The notes under the pieces are model-generated. The model searched no databases. It saw only the letters and a program-made list of their open reading frames with translations, and was not told the origin of the DNA. A DNA stretch of 64,000 bases from Iris pallida. Taxonomy: Eukaryota; Streptophyta; Magnoliopsida; Asparagales; Iridaceae. Position 1 is the stretch's first letter; the number at the start of each line of letters is the position of its first letter. Shown piece by piece: positions 49,316-60,740 of this stretch. Position numbers and translations under genes: made by a program. Location of the stretch: positions 22,883,917-22,947,916 of the forward strand of contig JANAVB010031417.1 in NCBI GenBank assembly GCA_029216955.1. Reading direction: 5' to 3'.

Positions 49316-51398
49316 CTAAGAATCTGGTGCAGAAGGGGTACCGTCGCGACGAAGGGATAAGAACAACTCATACTCCTCACGTGAAATCGATACCGATGGA
49401 GGCAGTGACGTCGGTGGAGTCGGTGTCGAAGAAGATGGCGGTGGAGGCGGCGGAGTCGACGACGATGAAGACGCACCCGGAAGACCAGCACGCTCCAACG
49501 CTGTAAGTCGCTGGTGGTATGAATCCATGATAGATAACATTCTATCACTGCTCTCGACCATCGACTCCTGCGCCAATCTCATCCTCTCGGCCATGGTCAC
49601 CTGTCTTGTCTGCAGCTCCGTGACCGTGCGCTCTAACCCTCCAACGGTGCGCTCTGTCCTCTCAGTCGTCTCCATAAGGTCCATAATGCCGCGGTCGAGC
49701 GCATCCAATCGTGCTAGCAGCGCAGGATCGTCGTGCTGAGACTGCTCCTAGATCCGTCGTAGCAGGTCGTCACGGAGAGACTCCATCATCTGGTGGACTC
49801 GGGCAGACTCCTGGGACGGCTGTGGACCATGCACACTAGCAGGAGATGTCCTAGAGGACTGGGTCGCAACTAGGGCGCCATAGGATCCCGTACCGTAGTA
49901 CGTACCCCTACGGAGTCCACCAGCGACGGCCATCCACAGCTCGTCCGCCGACGGAGCTTGAGTGGGCTGCGAGGAAGTACCGGCCTCTCCTGCATCAGGT
50001 TGCACTAGCAGCCGCCCGTTCCCGCAGCCACTGATACTCGGCCTAGAAAGTACTTATTATTACTAACTTCTAATTTCTAATTAATGTACTTATTATTACT
50101 AATTTCTAATTAATGTACTTATTATTTCTAATTTCTAGTTAATGTACTTATTATTACTAACTACATGAATATTTATTTGCATCATATTTACTAAGTTATA
50201 TTAAAATTGACACGAAGTATTAAATTAAGATAACGTATTGTAATACTTACATAAGTCTGCTCAGCCCTCTCGTCAATAAGGTCAGCGCCGCGACGATGGG
50301 TGGCCAGGAAGACGGTCACCATGTCGGCGTTACCGACCTTTCTTACCTGTAATTAAATATATTATCTTAGTAATAATTTATCGGTTTTGCATTAAAATAA
50401 TATTGCTAAAAGAGGAAGACATACCAGACGACGGAAATGTTCTATCATCGGAATCGACCCACCGTACCACTTCGAGGCATGTTGCCTAGCCGCCTTGGCC
50501 TTCTCCGACTTCTTCTTGTACTTTGGCTCCTCGAATCGAGCCTTCATCGTATTCCATTGATCAGGGGTGATCCAACCTTGGATCGGCTTTCCGGCACGAT
50601 CACGATCCTTCTGATCATTGATAGAGTCGCGGATCAGCTTGGCAGCGACGGCAGGAAATATCCCCTCGATAAGCTCGGCCCGGTGCGGTGGATAGAAAAA
50701 CATATCCTAGAAGAGCGCAAACCAAATATTTATCAGTTATATATAATATACAAAAATTATATGATTCATGTTAAAAGCAAATATATTTTAACCTTGAAGC
50801 GCGCAAACCATAAGGCCTTCCTCTCGTCCGGAGCCTCAAAGTAGTTAATCCAAGCACCACCATAATTATGCCTCAGTATGTGGCCTAGACGTCTCTGTAC
50901 CTCTGGGGAACGATATCTATACAAACATATTATATTCATAAAAAAAGTTAAATTATGATAAAAATAGAAAGAAAAAAATTATAAACCAAAACACCTACTT
51001 TGTACCGTCGGCCCAGATCTCCGTCCTCCTCTCCTCCGGAGGTGCGCACGCATCATCTGCATGATGCTGGTCGGCCGTCGGCGCCGCCACCTCGGCCGTC
51101 GCCGCAGCCTCCGCCATCTGCTCATCCGTCTCCATCATCGTATCAGCAGTAGGAACGCTAAACGGACGATCACTCTCAACAGGCCTGGAACTATTCGTCC
51201 CGGAGATATGCCACGTGACGTCATCCCACCAGGCCCACCTACTGTCCGATATGGAGGAGTAATCGGCGACGAGGATCCAGAGCCGGTACCAGAATGAGGT
51301 ACCGAAGGAAAACTCCGTCCTCTAGCAGTACCTGTAGGAAGTACCGGAGGAGAGTGACCTCGTTGTCCCCTTCGGTACGCTCCGCGATGACCTGCCAT
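49316..51398 (-). pseudogene. CACTA second gene, plant transposase (Ptta/En/Spm)-like, copy 2
   Basis: Same gene as 8596-10696. The N-terminal exon is taken from ATG at 51398 (MAGHRGAYRRGQRG). The most conserved exon is at about 50703-50428, with GWITPDQWNTMKARFEEPKY and KWYGGSIPMIEHFRRLV. The last exon reads SADELWMAVAGGLRRGTYYG, then LLRRI, then an in-frame TAG, then a coiled-coil-like segment and a Ser/Pro tail ending at 49316. A two-base difference near 51322 puts the N-terminal exon in a different frame from copy 1, so at least one copy is wrong there. The role would be binding of subterminal repeats, by analogy with TNPA. Confidence 0.75.
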
Positions 51399-51654
51399 AC
51401 CTGATAACAGCATATAATAATACAACAAATAATAGAGACTAGAAATATGAAAGTACAACAAATAATAGAGACTAGAAATATGAAAGTACAACAAATAATA
51501 GAGACTAGAAATATGACAGCATATGATAATACAACAAATAATAAAGACAAGATAATAACCAAGATAACATATGATGATACATTCTACAATAAACATCTAA
51601 GTCCAGATAATGTATTCTAGAAGAAACATCTAAGTTCAGATAAGTATATCTCTC

Positions 51655-52835
51655 TCAATCATCTTCAGAATAATCATCTTGTTCGTCTTCCTCGACCTCA
51701 TCTTCCTCTTCCTCCTCATCTTCACTTTCATCTTCGTCTTCGTCGGCTTCGTCTTCCTCTTCGAATAATTCTACATCTTCTACATTATGTGTCGTATAAT
51801 GCGTAACTTTCGTGGAGTCCACATCGACAATATTGGTTACAAGAGGTAGCTCGTCCTCCTGGTAAGCTTTTTCGTCAACATCAAAAGTATCTCTGGCTTT
51901 AGTCTTGCATACTGCCCACCAGTCAGACTTCGTTGCTCACCGTCTCGGATAAGCTGTGAAGTACACGAGCTGAGCCTGAGTTGCTAGGACAAACGGTTCG
52001 TAGTCTTGATATCTACGCTTGTAGTTTATATCCAGAAGACCATGCTTGTCAATTTTCCAACCTTGATTTTCAATCAGATCGAACCATTCACACTTGAACA
52101 ACACGATCTTTGCAGGTTCTCTGCCATTATTATATGACAACTCCACAATCTCTCGCAAGATGCCAAAGAAATCATTTTCTGGATCGACGTCTTTGTAGTT
52201 CGAAGACTTGATACACAAACAACTGTTTTTCGTAGAATCAAGATCCAGGAAGCTGTCTCTGATCGGAGCATTTGTCGACTTGAACCAAAAGCCATTGACA
52301 CAGTAACTTGGCCATATTTTAACAATAGTAATTGGTCCCTTGGCAAGAGTTCTAATTAATTCAATCTCGGGTGAAATTAGACGATCGACCTGAATATCAA
52401 AGAAGCGATAATAAGTTATTTATTGCGCAGTTGCATTAGAAGAGGCCAGTAATTACCGAGCTACTTACATATTCGCTCAACCAAGAAGAAAAATGATATC
52501 TCATTTCTTGTTCTAATGCTTCGTCTGTTAGGTAGGGTCTAACCAGCCTCAACTCATCATTATATGTGCTGGAAAACAACGAAGCAACCGCCGATTAGTA
52601 CAATAATATTAGCTTATACTATTACATTGAGATAACGTAAACTCATCATCCTGAGTTACTTACCCCTCTAGCTTCTCCACTTCATCCTTGTCGCAATTGA
52701 GTAATACATACAACTGAGCAGTCCTTAGCTCTTCGTCATTCAAATATCTCTTCTTCATTTTCTCCGATGGCTTTCCGGGCGCATTGAATACTTTCAGTAT
52801 TCCATCATTAAATTCTTGATATCCGTCGTCGTTTC
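51655..52835 (-). pseudogene. TNP2 C-terminal exons (DUF4216 and acidic tail), copy 2
   Basis: Downstream part of the TNP2 gene beyond the LTR insertion. It starts in a NDDGYQEFNDG context at 52835, continues through NDEELRTAQLYVLLNCDKDE, a short exon (RPYLTDEALEQEM), then the DUF4216 exon. That exon is open in this copy (VDRLISPEIELIRTLAKGP to ATQAQLVYFTAYPRR). The Glu/Asp tail ends with TGA at 51655-51657. Intron boundaries near 52672 and 52465 fit GT-AG. Confidence 0.85.
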
Positions 52836-54789
52836 TGTCACACCCCAGAACCAGAATACTGGAGAGCGGGGGCAGACATAGCCAGCTACGTATAATGAAA
52901 TGGAATCCACGTCACTATACGGTCACGGCTGTCTAGATATATGAGGGTTTAACTACAATCCATCAGTCTCCTATGGTCAAGATCAAACCTATTGTCTCAA
53001 TCACAAGCAAGTAGTAGCAGCCACAAGATATTAGAGCATCAATATACAATAGTAAGGCGTCCCATACATTACATATTGGATGATCATGAAGCTAGTCGTA
53101 CAAAATGTCAGGACTAGCAAGAGTTTTAGTCAATACATGATCAACCCTAGGATTTGTCAATCATGTTACAGCCCGTAGACAGACAGTAAATAAAGGTGCA
53201 ATACGAGCTAACACGTGCTCGCCGGCTAAACGCCTCAAAAGAATAATTTTACAAATAGAGTGGGAGGACAAAAGAAACCCACTCGTTGCCCTGGTTACGC
53301 CTGGTGGTCACCATCGGGCTGGAAGATAGGTGGATCCTCTGGTGCTGCTCCGATATCTGGCCACACAAAACTAGCTGGGTCAGACCCCAGAAAGAGCAAG
53401 TGCCACAAAGGAGGCTTCACTTAGGAACTAAAACCAGCATATCACAAATAAATAGTTAAGGTAATTAAAAGATACTGATAATAACTGAGATAACAATAAT
53501 ATATTGAGCACGGAGAAACCATTCAAGTAGCCAGACCGCAACCCTTAAACCAACAAGGACCGGGATTGCAATCCTTCGCCTGAATAGAAACCCGCCTCAA
53601 TTACTATTGATAAGGTAACAAGACAATAAACAAAGAGAGGACACAGAACTGCTCCGGGAGCCAGGTTACAACCCTTAAACCAAACAAGGACCGGGGTTGT
53701 AACCCTTCGCCTGAACAGAACTGGACCCCTGATCTTTATTGTTAAGGCCAGTATAAATAATCATGGTATTGAAGTAAGGTAAAACATGACGAGCATGACA
53801 GGAGGTTACAATAAGACAATAAACGAAGAGAGGACACAGAACTGCTCCGGGAGCCAGGTTACAACCCTTAAACCAAACAAGGACCGGGTTGTAACCCTTC
53901 GCCTGAACAGAACTGGACCCCTGATCTTTATTGTTAAGGCGGGCACAATAAACAGGACGATATATGATAAGATAACCATGGAACTATTCAGATAGCCAAG
54001 TTACAACCCTTAAACCAAACAAGGACCGGGGTTGTAACCCTTCATCTGAACAGAACTTGGTATCGCATCATTTATCGATACAAGAAATCATGTCCTGATA
54101 CAATCTTGTACAGGATCAGGATAAGACTAAGCTGGAATAAACTTCATCCAATCAATCACGGCCAATCAAGAGTACGGCTTGATACTTTTAACTAACTAGG
54201 GTTATCACAGGCCTAGTTACTAGCAAGATGCAATGAGATTATCCCAACAGCCACAAGCCCTGCAGACCATCCAGGTTATCCGGGTCGAATGTCTGTTATG
54301 AAGAATGCAACACGTAACTGTGTGCTGGAAATGTGCCCTACTCGTCGGTAGGCTACAAATTCGTTAGTGTGCCCAGATAACGGGATTGCCTGTAGCTGGG
54401 AATCTCTTCATGACTACTGAATCATTCTAGTTAATTAGCCTTAGTCAATTTCAGTAGGTACCCCTGACCGTGGTACTCAGGGATCCCCATCCTAGACATG
54501 ATGCAAGACAGTACCAGTTTATTATAAACATAATCGCCCACGGTGTCCAGGTATTTCATACTTGTCATGTCAGTTTACTTGTCAAGAGTGCGCCACAGCG
54601 AGCCACTATCGTGTTCTATCCTTACAATATTATGAATGAGAGAAACTTGCATAAAATAACTAGTGACATATTCTTGATGCCAAGAAAAGATCTACAACTT
54701 CCACGTTGGGAGTTGGGAGAAATTCGAGCAATAATTCAGTCAATTAGGACATATAACAGTTAGTAATAGTCAAAATATGCATTATACGG

Positions 54790-55220
54790 CCTATTCTGCG
54801 ACATGCATGCAACTGCGACACCATATGCGCCTACTGCAACATGCGCCTTAATGCGGCTCATGCGCGACATGATATGCGCCTACCGCGACATGCGCCTTAT
54901 TGCAACATGCGCCTACTGCGACATGTGCCTTCTGCGACATGATATACGGCTACTGCGACATGCGCCTCATTGCAACATGTGCCTACTGCAACATGCGCCT
55001 TCTGCGACATGATATGCGGCTACTGCGACATGCGCCTCATTGCAACATGCGTCTACTGTGACATGCGTCTTCTGCGACATGATATGCGGCTACCGCGACA
55101 TGCGCTTCATTGCAACATGCGCCTTCTGCGACATGCGCCTTCTGCGACATGATATGCGGCTACCGCGACATGCGCTTCATTGCAACATGCGCCTTCTGCG
55201 ACATGCGCCTTCTGCGACAT
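54790..55220. repeat. CTGCGACATGCGCC tandem repeat, copy 2
   Basis: Equivalent of 14044-14480, with small unit differences (for example TGCAACATGCG where copy 1 has TGCACATGCG). Confidence 0.85.
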
Positions 55221-55542
55221 GCTGTTCGTGCTGCAGATGAACATAGAAATGACCAGAAATTGTTTTGGCCATAACTTCCTCATCCGAAGTCGAAATCAAG
55301 TAAAATAAAAGCCAAAACTGCATGAAATTGAATTCTCTACAACATAGAAACACTAGTTTTCGAAAATAACCAAGTTTTAGAGATCAAAACCAAGAAAAAC
55401 CGAAAAGTTTACAAACTTAGATCTACAAGAATCCATCCATCAAATCCAAAAATGTCAAGTTCTAAAGAGGCTTAGAATCAAGTAAGAAAGAGAATGGAAC
55501 AATAAAACTTGAGATCCATCATGAAGCAAGTTTGCACTTGCC

Positions 55543-55546
<4 letters not shown>

Positions 55547-55580
<34 letters not shown>
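55547..55580. repeat. (CT)n microsatellite
   Basis: Uninterrupted CT repeat at the position where copy 1 breaks into the gap. Confidence 0.95.
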
Positions 55581-55583
<3 letters not shown>

Positions 55584-55856
55584 TCCTGGTAGGTGTAGAA
55601 GTAAATGTGGAGAAGAAGAAGAAGAATAATGAAGAGAGAGAAAGAGGAGGGGTTAATAAATGGGGATGGTGGTGGTAGGTGGGGGTTTTTCTTTTGGTTC
55701 ATGATGAACCCACAAGCAAACCAAACCAATCTAAGCCGAACCAAACTAAGCCATAACAAATGACATGCCAAAATAACCATGCAGGAAAATACGCAATATG
55801 AGTCAAGAATACGTACACGTATACCAAGATACATAATACGAACTATAGGCATTACA

Positions 55857-58313
55857 GTTTTTCGGAGCCCTCGTTCTATTCGTAGCAACATGAGGTTTGA
55901 AATAGGAGGAGCAGAAATTTGTAATCTCCTCGAGAATATAGGCTTCACAAATAGAACCCTCGACCCGAGCCTTATTTTTTATCTTTCTTTTTAGGTGATT
56001 CAAATGTCGCTCGAACGGGTACATCCATCGATATTCGACGGGTCCACCAACACGTGCCTCATAGGAAAGATGAATCGACAAATGCTCTATAGAGTCAAAG
56101 AATCCAGGAGGGAACACCCTCTCTAGCTTGCACAGTGTAACCGCAATGTCCTTCTCTTGCTTTTCTAGACGTTCAACGAGCAATTTCTTAGAACAAAGGT
56201 CCCTGAAGAATATGCTAAGCTCCGTCAATGGATCCCAAACTGCCTGCGGTAAGAATTCTCGAAATGCAATCAGAATTAACCGCTCCATGAATACGTGACA
56301 ATCATGGCTCTTCATACCTGTCAGTTTGTTCTCCTTGAGGTCGACCCATCTTCTCAAGTTTGAAACATACCCATCTGGAAATTTCAGACCTTGAATCCAC
56401 CTACAAAGCCTCACTTTATCCTCCTTCTCCAGTGAGAAAATTGCCTTAGGCTGCTTCAACTTCCCATTCCCGTCCTCTATCAAATGCAATGCAGGACGTC
56501 TACATATTTCTTCCAAGTCCAATCTAGCCTTTGGATTGTATTTCGTCTTCCCCTTTACGTCTATTACAGTATTAATTATGTTGTCAAACACATTCTTCTC
56601 GATATGCATGACATCAAGGTTATGTCTAATCAGATTGGTGCTCCAATATGGAAGATCCCAGAATATACTCTTCTTCGTCCAGTTATGAGTGCGACCAAAT
56701 CCGTCACACTTGTAGCCCGTAGCAGGCTGCTCAATAGCTCTTGGTAAATCTTTTACCTCTTTCCATATCGTGTATCCGGTCCACCTTGGCGGGGGATTAG
56801 CCTTCTCCACAACGCCAGCACAAAAAGTATTCCTGTTTCTCCGGTACGGATGATCCTTCGGCAGGAATCGTCGATGACAATCGAAGAAGCACGGTTTGCC
56901 TCCGTGTTTCAAACGGAAAGCCTTAGTGCTGTCCATGCAATACGGACATGAAAGACGACCATGCGTGCTCCATCCAGATAACATTCCATAGGCCGGAAAG
57001 TCGTTGATGTTCCACATAAGTGCTGCCCGCATCCGGAAATTTTGTTTTCTAGATACATCGTACGTGTTGGAACCTACTTCCCACAGCTGATTCAACTCAT
57101 CAATCAACGGCTGTAAATACACATCGATGTTCCTTTTCGGATTGTTCGGACCTGGGATAATAACGGTGAGAAACATATATGGAGTCTTCATGCATATCCA
57201 AGGCGGTAGATTGTACGGGGTGACGATCACAGGCCAACACGAATACTGGGATCCCGAAAGTCCGAATGGGGTAAAACCGTCGGAGCAGAGACCCAATCTG
57301 ATATTACGCGAATCAGAAGCAAAATCTGGATACTCTCGATCAAAGTGCTTCCATGCTTCTCCATCAGATGTGTGATCCAACACTCCTTCGGTATGTTCCC
57401 GCTTATGCCAACTCATGTTTTCTGCAGTTTCCTTCACCATAAACAACCGCTGCAACCGTGACGTCAACGGCAAGTAGTGCATCGAAGAGGTAGGCTTTCT
57501 GGCACCGACAGACTTTCCTCTACCACATGCCTTGTACCGATCGACACCACAAAATCTGCTGGCGTCTTCATCCTTGTCGTCTTTGTAGTACAACATGCAC
57601 CCGTTGCGACAGGCATCGATTTTTTCGTATCCCATCCATAGCGATCTAACCATCCTCTTAGACCGGTAGAAGTCTTTAGGCAACTTCGCACCCTCAGGCA
57701 ATATTTCTATAAGCAACTCCATAAGACGGTTGTAGCAATCTTACGACATGTTAAAATCGGACTTGATGCTCAACAATCTTGTAACCACCTCCAACGGTGA
57801 ATGATCCTCACAACCAGGATATAATGGAGTCCTTGCATTCTCCAGCAACTCCATGAACTGTGCAGCATCGGGGTTCGGTGCCTCCTCAGGTGCATCATGA
57901 TCATCCGGATCGAAACTAGGCCCGGCCGCGTCGAAAACCATGTTTACCAACCCATCGTCGTAAGGAGTGTTGTTGTGGACATCCACATAAGGCTCGTACT
58001 CCGATGCTAAAGACACAAGTTCTCCGTGCTCGCTCCACTGATAGTAATTCGGCGTAAAATCCTTAGAGTATAAATGATACGTGACATCCACTTCTGGATG
58101 ATATTTCAAGTTGCGACATCTCACACACGGACACTTAATTTTGGTACCGTCCATGTACTGAGGGAACGCCTTGGCAAACTGCAGGAACTGGTGTACACCC
58201 TCTATGAATTCATCCCGCACACCGCACATGTCATCAGGATGACGGTTGTACATCCAAGTACGATTCCGCAGATAGTAATTCAGCTCCATAATTCTGTAAG
58301 ATAGATACATCAA
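55857..58313 (-). pseudogene. TNP2 transposase N-terminal and catalytic part (CACTA)
   Basis: Main part of the CACTA transposase. Positions 58313-57741 encode the transposase-associated domain (VHQFLQFAKAFPQYMDGTKI, CPCVRCRNLKYHPEVDVTYH, LYSKDFTPNYYQWSEHGE). A TAA after SDFNMS (57741-57743) is followed in the same frame by DCYNRLMELLIEILPEG, so this is a single nonsense change. From 57722 the TNP2 domain follows (LPKDFYRSKRM, YGMLSGWSTHGRLSCPYCM, STNLIRHNLDVMHIEKNVFD), then DUF4218 (MKSHDCHVFMERLI, FPPGFFDSIEHLSIHLSYEA, GGPVEYRWMYPFERHLNHLK). Coding is cut at about 55857 by the LTR. Length and domain order are normal for TNP2 apart from the stop and insertion. Confidence 0.93.
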
Positions 58314-58670
58314 GGTAGTGAATGATATGCAATTGTCAGTTCATGCGGTCTACACTTTCTGCAGTATATGTACACATGACATTTTACGTTAAATGGTCAG
58401 AGATTATCTGTCATCTTCTTTTCGCATTGCTAACTTTTCTTTCGCGTGTTTGTGCGTGCGGTGGTCAGAGATTATCGCGGCGGTATATCACCCGTATCTA
58501 CAATATTTCATATAGGCTGAGTTGTAGAAGTAAAGTTTTAGGATATTAGTCTATATATTATGTATAGTCCAACCGAGCCAACTCTAAGCTAAACTAGTCC
58601 AACTTGGTCAAACTAGCCATTTCTAAGTTGTATAAGTCAAGTTTTATTAGTCTATATATACTAGTATAAA
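58314..58670. other. Spacer between the two CACTA-type elements
   Basis: No gene or terminus recognised. A short direct repeat GGTCAGAGATTATC occurs at about 58395 and 58462. It may include the TNP2 promoter or remnants of the missing CACTA end. Confidence 0.4.
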
Positions 58671-59100
58671 CACTACAAGAAATGCAAGTTTCCGTGACAA
58701 GTAATTTGTGACAAGGGTCAAACTTGTCACTGAAATTGATACTTTTGTGAGAAATAATTTTTGTTGTCACTCATAATTTGATTCTGTGACAACAGTTTTT
58801 TTTTGTCACATAGTTAAATCATTTAGTGACCATGTGTTTATTGGTCGTCACTTAATGTTGTCACTGAAATAAAATTTAAATTTTAGACTTATGTCAAAGA
58901 CAAGTTATGTGTGATAAGTGAAAATACTTGTCACTTAAGGGTTTTTTATAGTTACAAGAAAATATTATTGTTACATAAAAGTATTAGCCACAAGATTAAA
59001 ATTTTATTTTTGTCACTTTAAAGTTTCTTTTAGTTACCAAATAATTGTATATCACACAAAAGTATTAGTCACAAAGAAGAAATTTATTTCTTGTAACAAA
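58671..59100. repeat. Subterminal repeats TTGTCAC/GTGACAA
   Basis: About ten degenerate copies in both orientations following the CACTACAAG terminus, in AT-rich DNA. Resembles subterminal binding-site arrays of CACTA elements. Confidence 0.75.
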
Positions 59101-59453
59101 AACTTAAAAGTAATTTAAAAAAAGTTAAATAAACAAAATATTCAGATTTTGATACTATTTTGACATTAATATTTAAATTGTAACTTTGACCATACAAAAA
59201 ATATTCATATGAAATATCATAATTCTAATCTAGCTATAACATGTTTTGCCTACAAAAATTTAAAATATAATCTACTCCCATATTATACTATCATATACAA
59301 TTTAAAATATCATCCGGCTGTAACATATTTCAATTGTAACTTAAGTCCTAACCGGATTTTCCCAAAATTAAAAACCCTATCAGTCCGTTATCCCCTCCCA
59401 AATCTTCTCTTCTCCAAAATCTCAATTTCTTCTCTATCTGCACCTCCTCTCCC

Positions 59454-59667
59454 ATGGCGGATCCCCTCTGTCCCATGAACCCCTCTACTATGGTGGAACC
59501 CTCTATTCTCTTCGACCTCCTCCTTAGTGATGGGTCATGTACGAGGGCGATTGGCACCGCGACAAGTCCTCGGAGGTTGGGACTTTTGTGTGTTCGTCGT
59601 CGTGCGAGAGGGGATCATGGGACAGAGGGGATCCACGAACCCCTCGCACGGATGTTCACCAAAACTC
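59454..59667 (+). CDS. Possible first exon, unknown protein
   Basis: A frame from ATG at 59454 (MADPLCPMNPSTMVEPSILF) to a GTAAGT-like donor at 59668, preceded by a CT-rich leader (59395-59450) typical of plant 5' untranslated regions. The product is not recognised and is not the known eIF5B N-terminus. It could be a first exon acquired by the element and spliced to the eIF5B exons, or simply open sequence. Repeated GGGATC-type words in 59610-59760 suggest local duplication. Confidence 0.25.
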
Positions 59668-60330
59668 AGTAAGTTCATCTTCGATTCGTGGCCGATGGTG
59701 ATCGTTCCTGTGCTCTGTCAATTTGACGGGATCTGACCGAGGTTCTCCGGATCCCAGTAATTTCACATCTTTTTCTTTGCTAATTTCGACTCGATTTTGC
59801 TTTTTGTTATTCTTTTAATTCGAACTTGTTTTTTCTAATCAGTCTATTAAAATCAATTGAACTCTGAACTATTCTTGTTCAATCCGCTTACCATGTGTTT
59901 GTTGATATGTCTCAGAGGAGGTTCCTGAGTTCAAATTTGTCAAACTTCGGGCTGAGGATTCGAGAATCATTGTTTTTGCGGTTATAAATAGATAAGATCC
60001 CAGAACACTTCATATTTTCTATTCTTGATTGTTGATCGAGTTAGGCCAGTTTAATGGTTTGGTGACCTAGCTTTTTAGTCATGCATTTTAAGCTCATGCA
60101 ACCAAGGCGCACCCTCCAAGTTTCCCTAAATCATTAGAGGCTTAGTACAAAGAGTCTGTATGGTAAATTTGCTATTGGGAAGTTCATCCACCTCCATGGC
60201 ATGTTACGCCAAAGAGAGCAAAGGAAGGATTATCCCTATAAGATAAACAAAGAGGCTTACACTAGTTCTAGCATACTCTTTCTTAGCTCTTAATGCTGCA
60301 TTGCTCAGTTTTGTGTTAAAGTGATCCATA

Positions 60331-60618
60331 CTTGTGCAATGCTTACAAAGGTTCAAATCCAAGTAATTAGCACCATTTTCTTGTTTATGGTATTAACTGA
60401 ATGAACGATACCTGTTTGCCAGTAGACATTTGGTGAAAGGATTAGTTTGACATGTATACTTGTGCAATGCTTACGAAGGTTCAGATCAAAATTGTAGCTC
60501 GTGTTTTACCATATAATTAGCACCATTTTCTTGTTTAAGATATTAATTGAAAGAATGATACCTGTTTGCCAGCAATTTGCCAGTAAACATCTGGTGGAAG
60601 GATTAGTTTGACATGTAT
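60331..60618. repeat. Tandem duplication (about 128-160 bp)
   Basis: CTTGTGCAATGCTTAC...GATTAGTTTGACATGTATA occurs at 60331-60458 and again, with a small insertion, at 60459-60618. It lies in the presumed intron upstream of the first eIF5B exon. Confidence 0.85.
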
Positions 60619-60740
60619 AAATGTAAATTTTGTATCAGTGATGTTGCTCACTTTGGATATATTTCTTGTATGTTAATTGAACTGTCCGTTTTGCTGCAAT
60701 TAACTGTCGTATTGGCTGACATGTTTCTTTTTGGATGCAG

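Larger units (their letters stand above)
40732..55553. repeat. Large direct repeat, copy 2
   Basis: Second copy of 1-14802 in the same orientation, about 26 kb downstream of the end of the first. Sequence on both sides continues the same elements (Helitron 3' end to the left, the rest of LTR and TNP2 to the right), so this copy looks like the authentic, uninterrupted locus. Confidence 0.95.
52836..55856 (+). mobile_element. Complete LTR unit inside TNP2, copy 2 (probable solo LTR)
   Basis: Starts TGTCACACCCCAGAACCAG at 52836 and ends ATAGGCATTACA at 55856, within the TNP2 gene. The flanks are GTTTC on the left and GTTTT on the right, an imperfect 5-bp duplication. It holds stem-loop modules (about 53530, 53660, 53860, 54000), the CTGCGACATGCGCC array (54790-55220), a (CT)n run (55547-55580) and a GAAGAA-rich region. 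No internal genes, so it is most likely a solo LTR. TNP2 coding continues on both sides. Confidence 0.83.
48445..58313 (-). mobile_element. CACTA (En/Spm) transposon, copy 2, right end not found
   Basis: Left terminus CACTACCAGAATAAGTCG at 48445 with CGTCGCTAAA/CGTCGGTAAA subterminal repeats to about 48945. The genes are on the minus strand: TNP2 first (58313-51655, split by the LTR at 52836-55856), then the second gene (51398-49316). A matching right terminus ending in GGTAGTG with subterminal repeats was not found before the next element begins at 58671, so the 5' end of the transposon is missing or displaced. Confidence 0.85.

Noticed and set aside
58671..58690. CACTACAAG as the right end of the CACTA element at 48445
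   Set aside because: The orientation is wrong (a right end should read ...GTAGTG on the plus strand) and its subterminal repeats are a different family.
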